Positions 10,009 to 21,852 of a stretch of DNA of 64,000 bases are shown here, one piece after another; positions within the stretch are counted from its first letter, which is position 1; every line of letters starts with the position of its first letter. The stretch lies in NCBI RefSeq assembly GCF_964656455.1, contig NC_135714.1, forward strand, positions 83,597,903 through 83,661,902, read 5' to 3'. The notes beneath the pieces were generated by a model. That model did not search any database. It was not told the origin of the DNA and worked only from the letters and a program-made list of their open reading frames with translations. This DNA is from Halichoerus grypus. Taxonomy: Eukaryota; Chordata; Mammalia; Carnivora; Phocidae. A program made the translations under genes and the position numbers.

Positions 10009-11572
10009 AACATACTGATATTCCCCAAATTGCCCTGTAAATTTAATGGGATCCCAAATCCTAGTATACTAATTGTAGAAAGTGACAGCTGGTTCTAAAA
10101 TTCATACAGAAACTCAAAGAACCTAAAATAGCCAAAATATCTCTGAAAAGGTAGAAGAAAGTTGGAAGGCTAGCACTACTTGATTTCAAGATGTATTATA
10201 AAGCTAAAATAGTTAAAGTGTGATATTATCATAAAGACAGAAAAAAGATCAATAGAAAAAATAAAGACTCCAAAAATAGACCATATAAAGACAATTGATT
10301 TTTGACAAGTTGTGAAGGCAGTTCAGTGGAGAAAAAGTAGTCTTTTCAACAAATGATACTGGAGCAATTGGATACACATACTTTAATAAAAGAGAAAAAG
10401 GACTTCAATCCATGTTTTGCACCGCTATATGCAAAACTTAACCGAAAAATGTATCATAGATCTAAATTTAAGCTTCAAATTACCAAAGTTTTAGAAGAAG
10501 GCATAGAAAATCTTTATGAGTTTGAATTAGGCAAAGAATTCCTGGATACAATGCTGAAATCACAATGCAGTAAAAAAAAAATTTGATAAATTAGACTTCA
10601 TCAAAATTTGAACCTTCTGCTCTTCAAAAGAGGATGAAAAGATAAGCTTCACAGACTGGAAGAAAATATTTGCAAATCATATATTTGATACAAGAGTTCT
10701 ATCCAGAATATAAATCTCTCAAATTCAATAATAAGGAAACAAACAACCCTCTAAAAATGGACAAAATATTTGAACATACATTTCATCAAATGGCAAATAA
10801 GCACATGAAAAGATGCTTGTCATCATTAGACATTAGGGTAATGCAAAAAATCACAGTGAGATACCACCATACATACCAATTAGAGTGATTAAATGAAAAA
10901 GACCATCCATACCAAATGTAGCAAGGGCATGATGGATCTAAAACTCTCATAAACTGCTGGTGGGATTGTAAATATCTTCCTTGGGAGAACAGATTGCTGT
11001 TTCTTAAAAAGTTATACATATGCTGACCATATGCGCCAGCCATTTCACTCCTGGGCATTTACCCATGAGAAAAGAAAGTATATGTCTACATAAACAGTTA
11101 TACACAAATGTTTTAGCAACTTTATTTGTATAGCCCCAAACTGTAAACAACCCAAATGTTTACCAACAAAGGAATGAATCAATAAGTTGTGGTATATCTA
11201 TATAACAGAATCCTACCCAACTATGAAAGGAATGAACTGCTGATACACAGAACGTGAATTTTAAGATGATCATGCTGAATGAAAGAAGCCCAATATAAAG
11301 AGAGTACACACCGAATGATTCCATTTATATAAAACTCTAGGAAATGCCAACTAATCTATAGAGACAGAACAGATCAGTTAGGGACGGGGGAGTGAAAATG
11401 AGGGAGTACAGAAGGCCCTGAAGAAACTTTCAGGGGTGATATATATCGTCATTATCTTGATTGTGGTGATGATTTCACAGTGTATACACATAACAAAACT
11501 TATCAAATTGTATACTTTAAATACATGTGGCTAATTGTGTGTCAATTACTCAATAAAGCCATTTAAAAAGAA

Positions 11573-12250
11573 TGTGTGTATGACTCAGTTCTGTCCAGCG
11601 AGAATCAAAGAAAAGGTTGTTGAAAATTTTGGGGAAAGTTCTCCTTTGATCTTAAAAAAGCCATAAGAACTTTCTCTCTCTCTCTTTCTTTCTCTCTGTC
11701 TCCCTCTCAGTGTCTCAGTGTGAAAAAGAGAATGTATGTTGTCCATGGTAACACTGGAAGCCATCTTTTGACCAAGAAGAAAGCCAGCAGGAGAAAACTG
11801 CTAACACAGAGACACGAAAACAGAAAGAAATGCCTCTGAGGGGAAGGGAGCCAAAGTCCTGATTGCATTGGATCTGAAGTCCTCTTTATCTAAGGAGTTC
11901 AACTACACAATCTAATAATATTCCATAATTGTTAAGTCATTTTGAGTTGGGATTCTATACCTTGCAGTGAAAAACATCTTAACCAAGATAAGCATATTCT
12001 CATTTGAGAACCACATTAACTATTTACAATATGCAATCAAGATGGAATTCTATTCCTGGAATTTAACTAAATTACATTTTTTTTAAAACTGTAGTCTATG
12101 TATATCTACTATGTGTCAGGTTTATAGGTGCTACAATATAGGGAATATCGGATGTTTATACCCTCCCAACATCTCTTTTTCCTTCTTTTAATTATAGCAC
12201 TCCAATTTTCCCTTAGCAAAGAGCCTCTCTGGCACTCTTAGGTCATGTCT
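11573..12250. other. Intergenic, ancient repeat remains
   Basis: The stretch ending GTCATTTTGAGTTGGGATTC and CTTGCAGTGAAAAACATC (11935-11985) looks like the end of an ancient LTR or DNA element, but I cannot name the family. A TC-rich tract lies near 11675-11710. No gene seen. Confidence 0.4.
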
Positions 12251-13208
12251 TTTAGTTGAGAGTTTTTTGTCATTAAGAGTAGACATATGATTCAAAGGGC
12301 ATTGTAGGAAGATGGACAACTGAGCCCAGATCCCTGAAGCCCCCTCCCAACCCCCTCAAATACTTCTCCAAACAAGAACAAAGTTGGAGCAGGTAAGCAG
12401 GGGCACCTGGATGGGGCACTTGAGTCATAGATTCCATGGTCTTCTAAAGGAAAGATAAACCCTCACTCTCTTTTGTTTGGAGCATGCATAAAACAAAGGT
12501 CTGAATTTCATGGTCCCAGTGAAAGCTAGTCCTGGGAAACATATTAACACCTTCAGGAAAGAGCTACACAAGCTTACTTATGTGTTTCTTTGTTTGTTGT
12601 GGGAGTTGACCTAATCCAGACAGATACTATGGAGGAGATCTGTACCCATGAGACGAGTTGCTCCTGGCCCCTGAGACTAGGAAAGAGTCCTCCCTTGCAC
12701 CTGGGGAGATCTAGAAGAAGAAAGACTTTTTTCCAAAGCCTCAGCTGGATGTTGACTATTGCCAGTTGCTTCACCACCAGCCCACAAGAGCAGAAACTTT
12801 CCCCCTTGCAAATTTGCCACTGCATAAAAGACCCTAACTACTTGACCCTTACTTATAGGTCAGTGTATACAAAGTTTGAGGTCTGAACAGGAAATGGAAA
12901 ATAACTACTTGCCCTAGTAGTACCAACAAGCCAGAGAGGAAAACCAAGATAAACACTTCAAACAGGTGTTTCCCTGAAATAGAACTGTTGGCAGAGTCAG
13001 ATGAAAACTTTTTTAAAAAGTAATAAAATCACTCAAGAAGATATAACCAAAATTTAAGAGATTAACAGTTAAATCTATGACAGATGTTATAACTAGAGGG
13101 AAAAAAACTATCATTTAAAAATATGTAATAACTCCACGTGTTTCTCACAGTGTGCACTTCTTGACTGAAGTAACTAAAATGAAATAACTAATAGAAATAA
13201 CTGATTGA

Positions 13209-13474
13209 GAAACAAGACAGGATCATAGGGGAAGGGAGGGGAAAATGAAACACGACAAAACTAGAGAGGGAGACAAACCATAAGAGACTCTTAATCTCAG
13301 GAAACAAACTGAGGGTTGCTGGAGTGGAGGGGGGTGGGAGGGATGGGGTGGCTGGGTGATGGACATTGGGGAGGGTATGTGCTATGGTGAGCGCTGTGAA
13401 TTGTGTAAGACTGATGAATCACAGACCTGTACCCCTGAAACAAATAATACATATGTTAATAAAAATTTAAAAAA
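13209..13474 (+). mobile_element. Short 5'-truncated L1 (3' UTR only), perfect 16-bp duplication
   Basis: Only the L1 3' UTR is present: GGAGACAAACCATAAGAGAC, the G-rich block, and CCTGAAACAAATAATACATA followed by an A-rich tail. AGAAATAACTGATTGA at 13193-13208 and 13475-13490 is identical. It matches the first 3' UTR module of the L1 copies at 6453 and 46014 but stops there, so it represents the simple, one-module form. Confidence 0.92.
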
Positions 13475-13721
13475 AGAAATAACTGATTGAAATGCCACAT
13501 AACATATTCTAAAAATTAATGCATTGCTGAGGTTGCATGAAAGTCAGAAATTCGTATGTTCTCAAAGCTGAAAACAGGAATGAACAGCTGAAAAATTGCC
13601 TGTGTAGGCCTTGTCACTATGTAAAAAGGAAAAAATTCTCTCCTGGGAATTCATAACCACTCACTTTATATGTGGAGGTCAAAAACACTTGAGTAGGGAA
13701 TTTAATTTAAAGTGTTCCCAA

Positions 13722-13939
13722 ACCAGGGCGCCTGGGTGGCTCAGTAGGTTAAACATCTATCTTTGGCTCAGATCATGATTCCAGGGTCTTGTGACCAAGT
13801 CGAAGGTCGTTGTCGGGCTCCCTGCTCAGTGGGGAGTCTGTTTCTCTTTCTCCCTCTGCCCCTCCCCCCACTCATACATGTGTTCTCTCTCAAATAAAAA
13901 AAATAAAATCTTTAAAAAAATAGAAAAAAAAATTTTTTT
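13722..13939 (+). repeat. Can-SINE
   Basis: AGGGCGCCTGGGTGGCTCAG head, AATAAAATCTTT tail. AAGTGTTCCCAA flanks it at 13710-13721 and 13940-13951. Confidence 0.92.
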
Positions 13940-14599
13940 AAGTGTTCCCAAGCTAATAATATACCCAGAGTATAGACAAAAAGAAACATAAATATTCTTT
14001 GGAGTATTCAATTTTAATCTAAGCTTCAAAAAATTTCCAAAGATACAGTTTCAAGAAATGTAGACAATTGAATATTTTAAACGCAGTTGCTGTAGTAAAT
14101 AGCAAATAAGATGTGGTTAAAGAGAGAACTGGTGAACTGGAAGATAAATCTGAAAAGAGAATCAGTAAACTGGAAGATAAATGTAAAGAAATTATTCAGA
14201 ATGCACTAGGAAGAGACAAAGATATTAAGAGATATTGGAACATAAAAATGACAGTAATAACTTCATAATGGTATTTATAATATTATTAGCAATATTAGTC
14301 AATATTGGAAAACATAATAGATTAGGATTTTTCCAGAATATTCAAAGATATTAAATTCTAAGATCCGAAAAGCCCTATTAAAAAAAAAAAACAATAAAAT
14401 TAAAGTCAGGCATTTAAAGTAGACCACATCTACATTCATCACAAGGAAATCAGAAAAAAGGAAAAGAAAAGAAAAAAATCAGAAAAGCAGCAATTAGGCT
14501 ATTCCAGGCTGACTTTTCTAAAAGCAACAATGAAAACCACTTTGAAAAGAAAAAAGTGACTCAAATTGACTTTGATATGATTGTACCTCTATTCCAGAC

Positions 14600-14990
14600 G
14601 CTGAAGGGCTGGTGTTGCTATTTTACAAAGTGACATTGAGCAGAGACCTGCAGGAAGTGAGGGAGTGCACCATATGGAGCATTGCCAAGTGTTTCAAGCA
14701 TGGAAGACAGCGGATACATAAGATCCTGGCGGCAGTGTGGGGACTGTGCTTGGGGTGTTCAAAGGAGCAGCAATGGCAGATTTTCTGGGACATATTAGAG
14801 AGAGTAACCACTGGAGTGGAGATGAAATCAGAGAATCAGCAAACAACCAGATTATGAAGGATCTTTTTAGATCATCGTAAGGACTGTGGTATTTGTGTTG
14901 AGTGACTGAGGAAACCATTGGAAGATTTTGAACTGAGAAGTGACTTGATCTGACCAGGTGGATGAAATGCTTTAGAAATAATTTAGGTTC
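14600..14990 (-). repeat. L2-like ancient LINE fragment
   Basis: The strand reads AGACCTGCAGGAAGTGAGGG, TTGGGGTGTTCAAAGGAGCA, GAAACCATTGGAAGATTTTG and GTGACTTGATCTGACC. This is the complement of the common L2 3' region. Confidence 0.55.
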
Positions 14991-16330
14991 AAATCACCAA
15001 AAATTATTTTTCCATGGACCAACGTAATCTGGTACTTAGGAGGCTTTCTGCCGATCTAGTCTCTTGTAAGAATAGATAGATTCTCTTCCATATTTATAAT
15101 CTCCATCTAACAGGCTTGTAAAAGGAATGGGATTCCTGAGTATTTAAGGTCACACCTGTATAATGATATTTCCAGGCATTGTACCATTCTATTCCCCACA
15201 ACCACCCTTTGTCCCAGTCAGGATGAATTAATTGCAGGAGTCTGCATGCACCACTATAAACTGACCATTAAATTCTTTTTTTATAATAGTGACTTTGGAC
15301 TTGTATTATGTTCTGGATATTCTGCCTTTTCTCCTCCAGATCCATTCTCTCTCTCCACTTCTCTCCATCTTGCTTTGTGCCTCTGGCTTCCATTTAAGTC
15401 ATCTTAATGGGAAACACTGGAAATGTGTTGGGTAATATATTCTGTTGGCTCCCTCCCTGCCATGGGGTGAGCTGTTCGTGGCCAGTTCCTCAGTGAAGCG
15501 CCCAACTCTTTTCTAAAACTCTTCTCCTACAGCTACAAGCTCTTTCTTGGTTCTGGGCAACCGTTCTCTCTCCTTGTCTTTAAAAGTCTAGGAGTGGTAA
15601 AACCTCCCTTTTCTTGTTATCCCTGGGATGCTTTGCCATCACTTACTGGTTTCCCTTAACTTTGCCCCACCCCTGTCAATAATTTCTTCATTAAATTCTC
15701 CTTCATGACTCTGTTAGGTACCATCTGCTTTCTGTCCACATTCAGATTGTTCCACAGAGCAAGTTCAACCAGTTATATTTATCAACTTGGATTTTCTTTT
15801 TATATTCTGTACTTTTTTATTTTATGACATTATTTTTGAAAGTTCTACATTTTTATATTATTATTATATATTATTAAAAATAATAAATATGGACTCAATG
15901 ATTTGTATGATATATATAACATATATATAACATATGTATCATACAATTTAATACAATGAACTAAATGTAATGGCCCAGGTACTAGAGAAGCAGATAAGAG
16001 GATCTTAGGCAACTTTGGCAGTCGGAAAGGGCCCCACTGAGAAAGTCAGTAGGACTTGGCCATCTCACTCTCCTGTTCAACTCAGGAACTGTGGGTCTCA
16101 CTGCATGACAGCTTTGGGACCACCAGGGGCAGCTGCTCCCACTGTCACTCCCAACTGTCTTCAGGGCTCCCCTGCTTCCCCAGATCTAACGGCGTCTCCT
16201 GCAACTGTGCGGGCATGTACACTCAATACTCACACACTCAGAAAAGGTTGGCTGGAAGGACTATGTAAGTGTTGTTAAGACAATTCATTTACGTGAAATG
16301 ACTGTACTTTTAAAGCGTACTGAATTGAAA
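14991..16330. other. Intergenic, no gene seen
   Basis: Decayed interspersed repeat sequence, possibly an LTR or DNA element, around 15340-15750 (GCTCCCTCCCTGCCATGGGG, CTCCTTCATGACTCTGTTAG). AT-rich TATATA tracts at about 15860-15945. The frame at 16015-16278 (87 codons) has no recognisable domain. Confidence 0.4.
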
Positions 16331-16540
16331 TTTTTTTTTAAGATTTTATTTATTTATTTGACAGAGAGAGACACAGCGAGAGAGGGAACACAAGCAGGGC
16401 GAGTGGAAGAGGAAGAAGCAGGCTTCCCGCTGAACAGGGAGCCTGATGTGGGGCTCAACGCGGGGCTCGATCCCAGGACCCTGGGATCATGCCCTGAGCT
16501 GAAGGCATATGCTTAACCAACTGAGCCACCCAGGTGCCCC
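16331..16540 (-). repeat. Can-SINE
   Basis: Poly-T/TTATTTATTTGACAGAG start and GAGCCACCCAGGTGCCCC end. GAATTGAAA flanks it at 16322-16330 and 16541-16549. Confidence 0.92.
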
Positions 16541-16774
16541 GAATTGAAAGTTTTTAAAAATTGTTGAAACAGTGAAATAGTCAATAGATAAACAGCATTA
16601 TTTGAATTTGTTCTTTAACAATTCCTGAAAATGTTTTCTACAGAAGTCTTGCTGCCAAAATGATGAATGGAGATCTATTATAATGGATATTACTCTTACA
16701 ATGAGTTCTTCCAGATTTCTATAAAAGCTTGTCAGGAGAAATATATATGCAAGGACATGATTTTTCTATTAAAG

Positions 16775-16805
<31 letters not shown>

Positions 16806-17142
16806 TTATTAGATATATTAAAGGTATAAATATATATACAGGCATCAGACCATCACTTATGAATAGCTTTGACAGCTAGATATGGAATCTTTCAGGAAAT
16901 AGTAACCTCCTTCTTAAAAACAAGTAATTGGCAGCTGTCTCAATGGGATGCCCATTAGCCAGTCTGATTTCACTCAAACCAGTTTTGTTGGCTTCAAGTA
17001 GCCTGACAAACCACCCTGGGTTGCTGGGGACTGAGGTGTCTTACACAAAGTCTTTCTATGCTAGAGCCAGAATAGTCCTGGGCAAACTGGGATGAGTTGG
17101 TTTTCTGGCTCCGTGTCTTTATGCAAATCAATAGAGGATATC
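16541..17142. other. Intergenic; AT/GA simple repeat, old DNA-element-like stretch
   Basis: TATATATATA followed by GAGAGAGAGA at about 16772-16806. The part at 16925-17110, with GACAAACCACCCTGGG and CAAACTGGGATGAGTTGG, resembles a common ancient DNA transposon, which I do not name. No gene. Confidence 0.4.
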
Positions 17143-17525
17143 TCTGTTATGAGTTGTGTCCCAACCAAAATTCATATGTTGAATTCTTAATCCCCAGTAG
17201 TTCAGAATGTGACTGTATTTGGAGATAGACTCTTTAAAGAGCTAATTAAGTTAAAATGAGGTTATTGGAGTAGTCCCTAATCCAATATGACTGGAGTCTT
17301 TACAAGAAAGGGAGATTGGGACACAGACACACTGAGGGACCCATGTGAAGACACAGGGAGAAGACAGTTACCAAAAAACTAAGGAGAGAAACTTCAGAAA
17401 GAACCAACACAGCCAACACCTTGTTCTTGGACTTGTAGCCTCCGGAATCATAAGAAAAATTAATTTCTATTGTTTAAACCACCTAGCCTGTGGTATGTTG
17501 TTATGGTGGCCCTAACAAACTAATA
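17143..17525 (+). repeat. MaLR-type LTR (MLT1-like)
   Basis: ACCAAAATTCATATGTTGAA, GTGACTGTATTTGGAGATAG, CCATGTGAAGACACAGGGAG, and AATTTCTATTGTTTAAACCA close to the end are the ordered landmarks of an ERVL-MaLR LTR. No viral coding sequence accompanies it. Confidence 0.75.
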
Positions 17526-17529
17526 AAAT

Positions 17530-18569
17530 CCTAATAGCTATCCTTGGTTTCAGTTTAGTGCATTTCAGCTGGTGATTAGAGTCTAATCTCCTCCGAAGCT
17601 TCTCTTCTCTTTGCTTCTCCTCCTCGCTTCTCAGACAGGAAGACTTGTCCTCCCTAATCCCTTCACCTAGATTGTGACCTCTACATATCCCACTTCTCTT
17701 TTCTTCTGGCACCTTGCCACTTCATTAATCCTCTCTCTTCTATGAATTCTACTAACTCAGTAAACTATCTTTCAACACTTCCAAACTTTCTTTAACCCTG
17801 GCACTCCATAAACGTTAGTTAAATAAACGAAGAATCACACTAATTTCTCTTTCCTTCCTTCTTCTCCCTCCAAACTCTGAGATTCTTTTGCGTTTACTGC
17901 CTTCCCTTCTCCATTTCCCACTCACTTTTTAGACTAGATTCTGGCTCTTGGCTCTCATCATTATACTGAAACAATCCCATAAAGTAACATAGGACCATGG
18001 CCACTGTTACCATCACCATTTTGAGAATTAATAAAATTCTCTTTTCTCCCGAACAGAGTGAACAGAGTGAGCGGAGTACAGACTGTTTTTTTTTTTTCCT
18101 TACCTGCAGAACCATCCCCTATAACCATGTTCGGGATTTCATAATGTCCAAATTCAACTGTCTTTTCTCATCCTCACCTTTCAGGAACTGATTTCAGTAT
18201 TTGACACTGTAGAGCACTCTGATCCTGGAAGCTCTCTCTCTTCTCTGGTTTTCTAGGCCTTCTTCCTGCCTTCGATGGCACCTAAGGAGTCTTTAAGCAT
18301 CTCCTGTCCCCACCCCTCCCCCAGCTTGCTCTTGTGCTCCCTGTACTCTCGCTCTCTCTTTCTCACACACACATCAATCCCAGCAATAATTATTCCTCAA
18401 ATTTCTCTCTTTTGTCCTCTTCTCTTCCAGCTCTCTTTGGTCACTCATATTGGGTCATGACTACTATCATATCTTTGCAGTTCTTTCTGGATTTAGAGCT
18501 CCAACCCTATGTCTCTCTGAGCATCAGGCTTGAATTTTCATTTGAGCATTAGTCACTTTCACACGGAGA
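17530..18569. other. Intergenic, no gene seen
   Basis: Pyrimidine-rich on the + strand. Short frames (61-73 codons) on both strands are low-complexity. No assigned repeat. Confidence 0.4.
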
Positions 18570-18790
18570 TCTCATTGAGTTTATCATACTTAGCATGTCT
18601 AAAACTGAATATATCATATTCCCATAGATTCTTTCTCAGTTGTGATGTTACCATTCCAATCACCCAGACTAAAAATCTCAGAGCTGCCTCTCACTCTTCC
18701 TCTTACTCAATCTGCACATATAATCTGTAAACATGTCCTATTGGCCCTAACTCCTAAAAATCTCTTAAATTCTTCTCCTTTTCATTTCAT
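18570..18790 (+). repeat. L2 fragment
   Basis: TCTAAAACTGAATATATCAT, CTCAGAGCTGCCTCTCACTC and CTCCTAAAAATCTCTTAAAT follow the order of the L2 3' part. Diverged. Confidence 0.5.
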
Positions 18791-18792
18791 TG

Positions 18793-19010
18793 GAAAAATA
18801 GTTTAGTATAGTGGTTAAAAGCATGGGTGCTGGAGGCAAATCAACTGGGGTCAAATCTGGGTTCCCCTTCTACATACTGGTTATGAAAACTTAGGACAAT
18901 GATTTGACTTCTCATCTGTAAAAATGGGACTAATAACCTATCTTATACAATTGTTGGAGAATTAAATAAGTTAATATGTGTGTAGCAATTATTAACCATA
19001 TGCTCACTCA
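18793..19010 (+). repeat. MIR
   Basis: GTATAGTGGTTAAAAGCATG, TTGACTTCTCATCTGTAAAA, ATGGGACTAATAA and GTTGGAGAATTAAATAAGTT are MIR landmarks in order. Confidence 0.8.
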
Positions 19011-19348
19011 ACTTGTTTCCTCTTCCTCAATACCCAGCCAAACTGTAGTTTGTGGATCCATTGCATCGAAGTGGGACCATGGAATGTGAGCAGAAGTATT
19101 GTGTCACTTTCAATTAAAGACAGTTAAAAGAAGACTTAACATTTCTTATGCTCTCTCTTCCTTTTCTGAGGCAACATTGGAAGCAACAAATAACAATGGT
19201 GAAGTTGGATGATGGAAAGATTCTGAATCGCTCGAGAAGAGCTGCCCAGGTGAGCCACCCAACCACAGGCTTCTGCAGTGAATTTTGTGTGAAAGAGAAG
19301 TAAACTTTAAAACTTTTATTGTGTTAAGTCACCGAGATTTGTTTTTTT
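19011..19348. repeat. Unnamed ancient interspersed repeat, split by a SINE
   Basis: The ending GTGTTAAGTCACCGAGATTTG, resuming after the SINE with AATAGCTGCTAGTATTA, resembles the 3' end of a common mammalian LTR or DNA element. I cannot assign the family. Confidence 0.35.
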
Positions 19349-19552
19349 TATTTTTTTTTTTAAGATTTTATTTATTTATTTATTTGACAGAGAAAGACAC
19401 AGCGAGAAAGGGAACACAAGCAGGGGGAGTGGGAGAGGGAGAAGCAGGCTTCCCGTGAAGCAGGGAGCCCGATGTGGGGCTCGACCCCAGGACCCTGGGA
19501 TCATGACCTAAGCCGATGGCAGATGCTTAACGACTGAACCACCCAGTCGCCC
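19349..19552 (-). repeat. Can-SINE
   Basis: TTTAAGATTTTATTTATTTA start, AACCACCCAGTCGCCC end. GAGATTTGTTTTTTT occurs on both sides (19334 and 19554). Confidence 0.92.
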
Positions 19553-19559
19553 AGAGATT

Positions 19560-20300
19560 TGTTTTTTTTTAATAGCTGCTAGTATTATTTACTCCAAACA
19601 TCATATAAATACACTGGAAACAATGTCACAAATTGTAAGAATTCAATAAATGATAGAGATTACTATTTCTGCTACCATTACATTAGCTTGAATCCAAATC
19701 AACTTTCACTTAGATTATGAAAGGATCACATAAAATATCAACTCTTTCTGGTCTGAGTAGTTCATTTATTTAGGATATATTTTGCTATAAAAGTCTTTGA
19801 AAAAGAAAGTATTTGTTTTGCCCACTTTTATTGTTGGTAAATTCCAGAATGACTATTGTCTAGAAGCAGCAAAAGACTATTATTTTGTGATCTCCATAAA
19901 GAGGAAAACAATAGATATTCCATTCCTTCTTGTCTGCCTCAAAGAAAAGTGTAAATGATGTCAGGACTTCTATATGTTCACAAATTGCAACTTCTTTCCC
20001 ACCACCTGCATCTCAGCCTCCCGCATGTAGATGTCAAGTTGACTTAGATTCAAATCCTGGCTCTCCCACATCCTCTCCTTCTTCCTGAGTCTCTCCATGT
20101 ATAGGATATGCTTTTATGGCCAATTCTTTGGTGAAACAATACGTACTTCCCCTGTTTCCATCAGGCCCTTAGTTTACATTTTTTAAGAGAATAGTCTTTT
20201 TGAACATTTCATTATTATTTATGGGACATATTTTAAGTGCTATGAGTGTGCTTTAGAGAGGTGATAGACAAAAAATGTTAGCAGATGGGTGTCTGGGAAT
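19560..20300. other. Intergenic, no gene seen
   Basis: AT-rich, unassigned. No exon or repeat recognised. Confidence 0.4.
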
Positions 20301-20311
20301 AAATCTAGATT

Positions 20312-20494
20312 ATTTTTTAAGATTTCATTTATTCACTTGAGAGAGAGAGAGAGAGTGCACAAGGGGTTTAGGGAAAGGGAGAGACGGACTCCCCGCTGAG
20401 CAGGGAGCCTGACACAGTCCCAATTCCAGGACCCTGGGATCATGACCTAAGCCAAAGGCAGACACTTCACTGACTGAATCACCCAGGCATCCCT
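20312..20494 (-). repeat. Can-SINE
   Basis: TTTTTTAAGATTTCATTTAT start, AATCACCCAGGCATCCC end. AAATCTAGATT flanks at 20301-20311 and 20495-20505. Confidence 0.93.
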
Positions 20495-20659
20495 AAATCT
20501 AGATTTTTTTCTTTTAATTATTACAACATACAATTCTACTTTTAGGAAGTGGAAGTGGAAGTCTTTTTGTTATAAACTGCGTTTTAAAGCCAGACTTCAT
20601 GCTTTGAAATCTCGCCCCTCCATTCATCTAGTTTTTTTTTCCTCCTCATCAGTTCACTA

Positions 20660-20678
20660 TCATACTTTTTAAAATATT

Positions 20679-20709
<31 letters not shown>

Positions 20710-20877
20710 TTTGAGAGAGAGTCTGTGCGAGCACAAGCAGAGGGAGTGGCAGAAGGAGAGGGGGAAGCAGGTTCCCCGCTGAGCAGGGAGCCCACTGCGG
20801 GGCTTGAGTTCAAGACCCTGAGATCAGGACCTGAGCCAAAGGCAGACGCTTAATAGACTGAACCACCCAGGCGCCCT
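20660..20877 (-). repeat. Can-SINE with expanded ATTT tail
   Basis: At least seven TTTA units in the tail (20676-20712), then GAGAGAGAGTCTGTGCGAGC and the AACCACCCAGGCGCCC end. Confidence 0.9.
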
Positions 20878-20979
20878 CAATTCACCAGCACATCTTATCC
20901 ACTATTCTAACATCCACTAAATGCTATCTTTGTCATTTGGTTTTTCCTCTGAGAAACAACTGCATTGATAATAATAACC

Positions 20980-21195
20980 AACATAAATGTGAGTTTCCTG
21001 AGCATCTGACATGTATCTCATTTGACCCTTACAATACCAATATGGGGTGGGTATAATTATCATCCTGTCTTACAGGTAAGGAAAAGGAGGCTTAGAACAA
21101 TGATGTTCCTTTTCCAGGGTCACACAGCGACTCAGGGCAGAACAGGAGTGAATTATTTTCTGTGAAGAGCACAATCAGGTACAGCTTCAAATGTG
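20980..21195 (-). repeat. MIR
   Basis: GTATAATTATCATCCTGTCT, TACAGGTAAGGAAAAGGAGG, and CAGGGTCACACAGCGACTCA are the complement-strand MIR core in order. Confidence 0.75.
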
Positions 21196-21368
21196 AACTT
21201 AGCGCCGGACTCCACAGCCGAAGAGCATAAGCACCCGGCAATACTGCCAGCCTTGGGGGCTCTCTCCCTACCTATGCCTAAGTATTTGATATACCTCCAT
21301 GCAAACATTCATTGTACTCTGCCTTAGATTATAATTTCAAGCACTCCTTTGTGTTTTGTGAACTCTTT

Positions 21369-21564
21369 TTTTTCTTAAGATTTTTTATTTATTTATTTGA
21401 GAGAGAGAATGAGATAGAGAGAGCATGAGAGGGGGGAGGGTCAGAGGGAGAAGCAGACTCCCCGCTGAGCAGGGAGCCCGATGCGGGACTCGATCCCAGG
21501 ACTCCAGGATCATGACCTGAGCCGAAGGCAGTCGCTTAACCAACTGAGCCACCCAGGTGCCCTA
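21369..21564 (-). repeat. Can-SINE
   Basis: TTCTTAAGATTTTTTATTTA start, GAGCCACCCAGGTGCCC end. TTTTGTGAACTCTT flanks at 21354-21367 and 21565-21578. Confidence 0.94.
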
Positions 21565-21662
21565 TTTTGTGAACTCTTTGAAGGCAGTGATGGCAGTACA
21601 TAAATATCCATTTGAACTGATAGAAAAGATGTTAGTATCTATTAGATCAGTGACATTCTTTT

Positions 21663-21838
21663 AATATTTTAATTTTTTAATTTTTTTTTTTAGAATTATG
21701 ACACTGTTTTTTTTTTCTTTTTTAAGTAAACTTTGTGCCCAACACGGGGCTCCAACTCACTACCCAACACGGGGCTCCAACTCACTAGTCGGAGACCAAG
21801 AGTCATATGTTCTACCAAATGAGCCAGCCAGGCGTCCT
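21663..21838 (-). repeat. Short tRNA-type Can-SINE with internal 25-bp tandem duplication
   Basis: The right end GAGCCAGCCAGGCGTCCT is the complement of the SINE head. A 25-base unit starting CCCAACACGGGGCTCC is present twice in tandem (21738-21762 and 21763-21787), covering the complement of the B-box/T-loop region. AGTGACATTCTTTT flanks at 21649-21662 and 21839-21852. Confidence 0.88.
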
Positions 21839-21852
21839 AGTGACATTCTTTT

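Larger units (their letters stand above)
7855..11572 (+). mobile_element. Old L1 copy B (ORF2 to 3' end), with four SINE insertions
   Basis: It starts at AAGGATAATAAAGAAATATT, nearly the same ORF2 point as copy A. It runs through decayed ORF2 to a recognisable old L1 3' end (AAATTGTATACTTTAAATAC ... TCAATTACTCAATAAAGCC) and an A-rich tail near 11565. A frame around 10786-10888 keeps MANKHMKRCLSSLDIRVMQK, the ORF2 C-terminal region. Stops and frameshifts are frequent. Can-SINEs interrupt it at 8011, 8840, 9420 and 9800. Confidence 0.75.
12290..14560 (+). mobile_element. Ancient L1/HAL1-like 5' and ORF1 part, interrupted
   Basis: The left part resembles a LINE 5' region. At 14110-14190 the sense strand reads GAACTGGAAGATAAA repeatedly, like the ORF1 coiled coil. 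At 14485-14540 it reads CAGCAATTAGGCTATTCC...GCAACAATGAAAACC, like the ORF1 C-terminal domain. It is interrupted by an L1 3'-end insertion at 13209 and a Can-SINE at 13722. It is highly decayed, so the family call is tentative. Confidence 0.45.
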
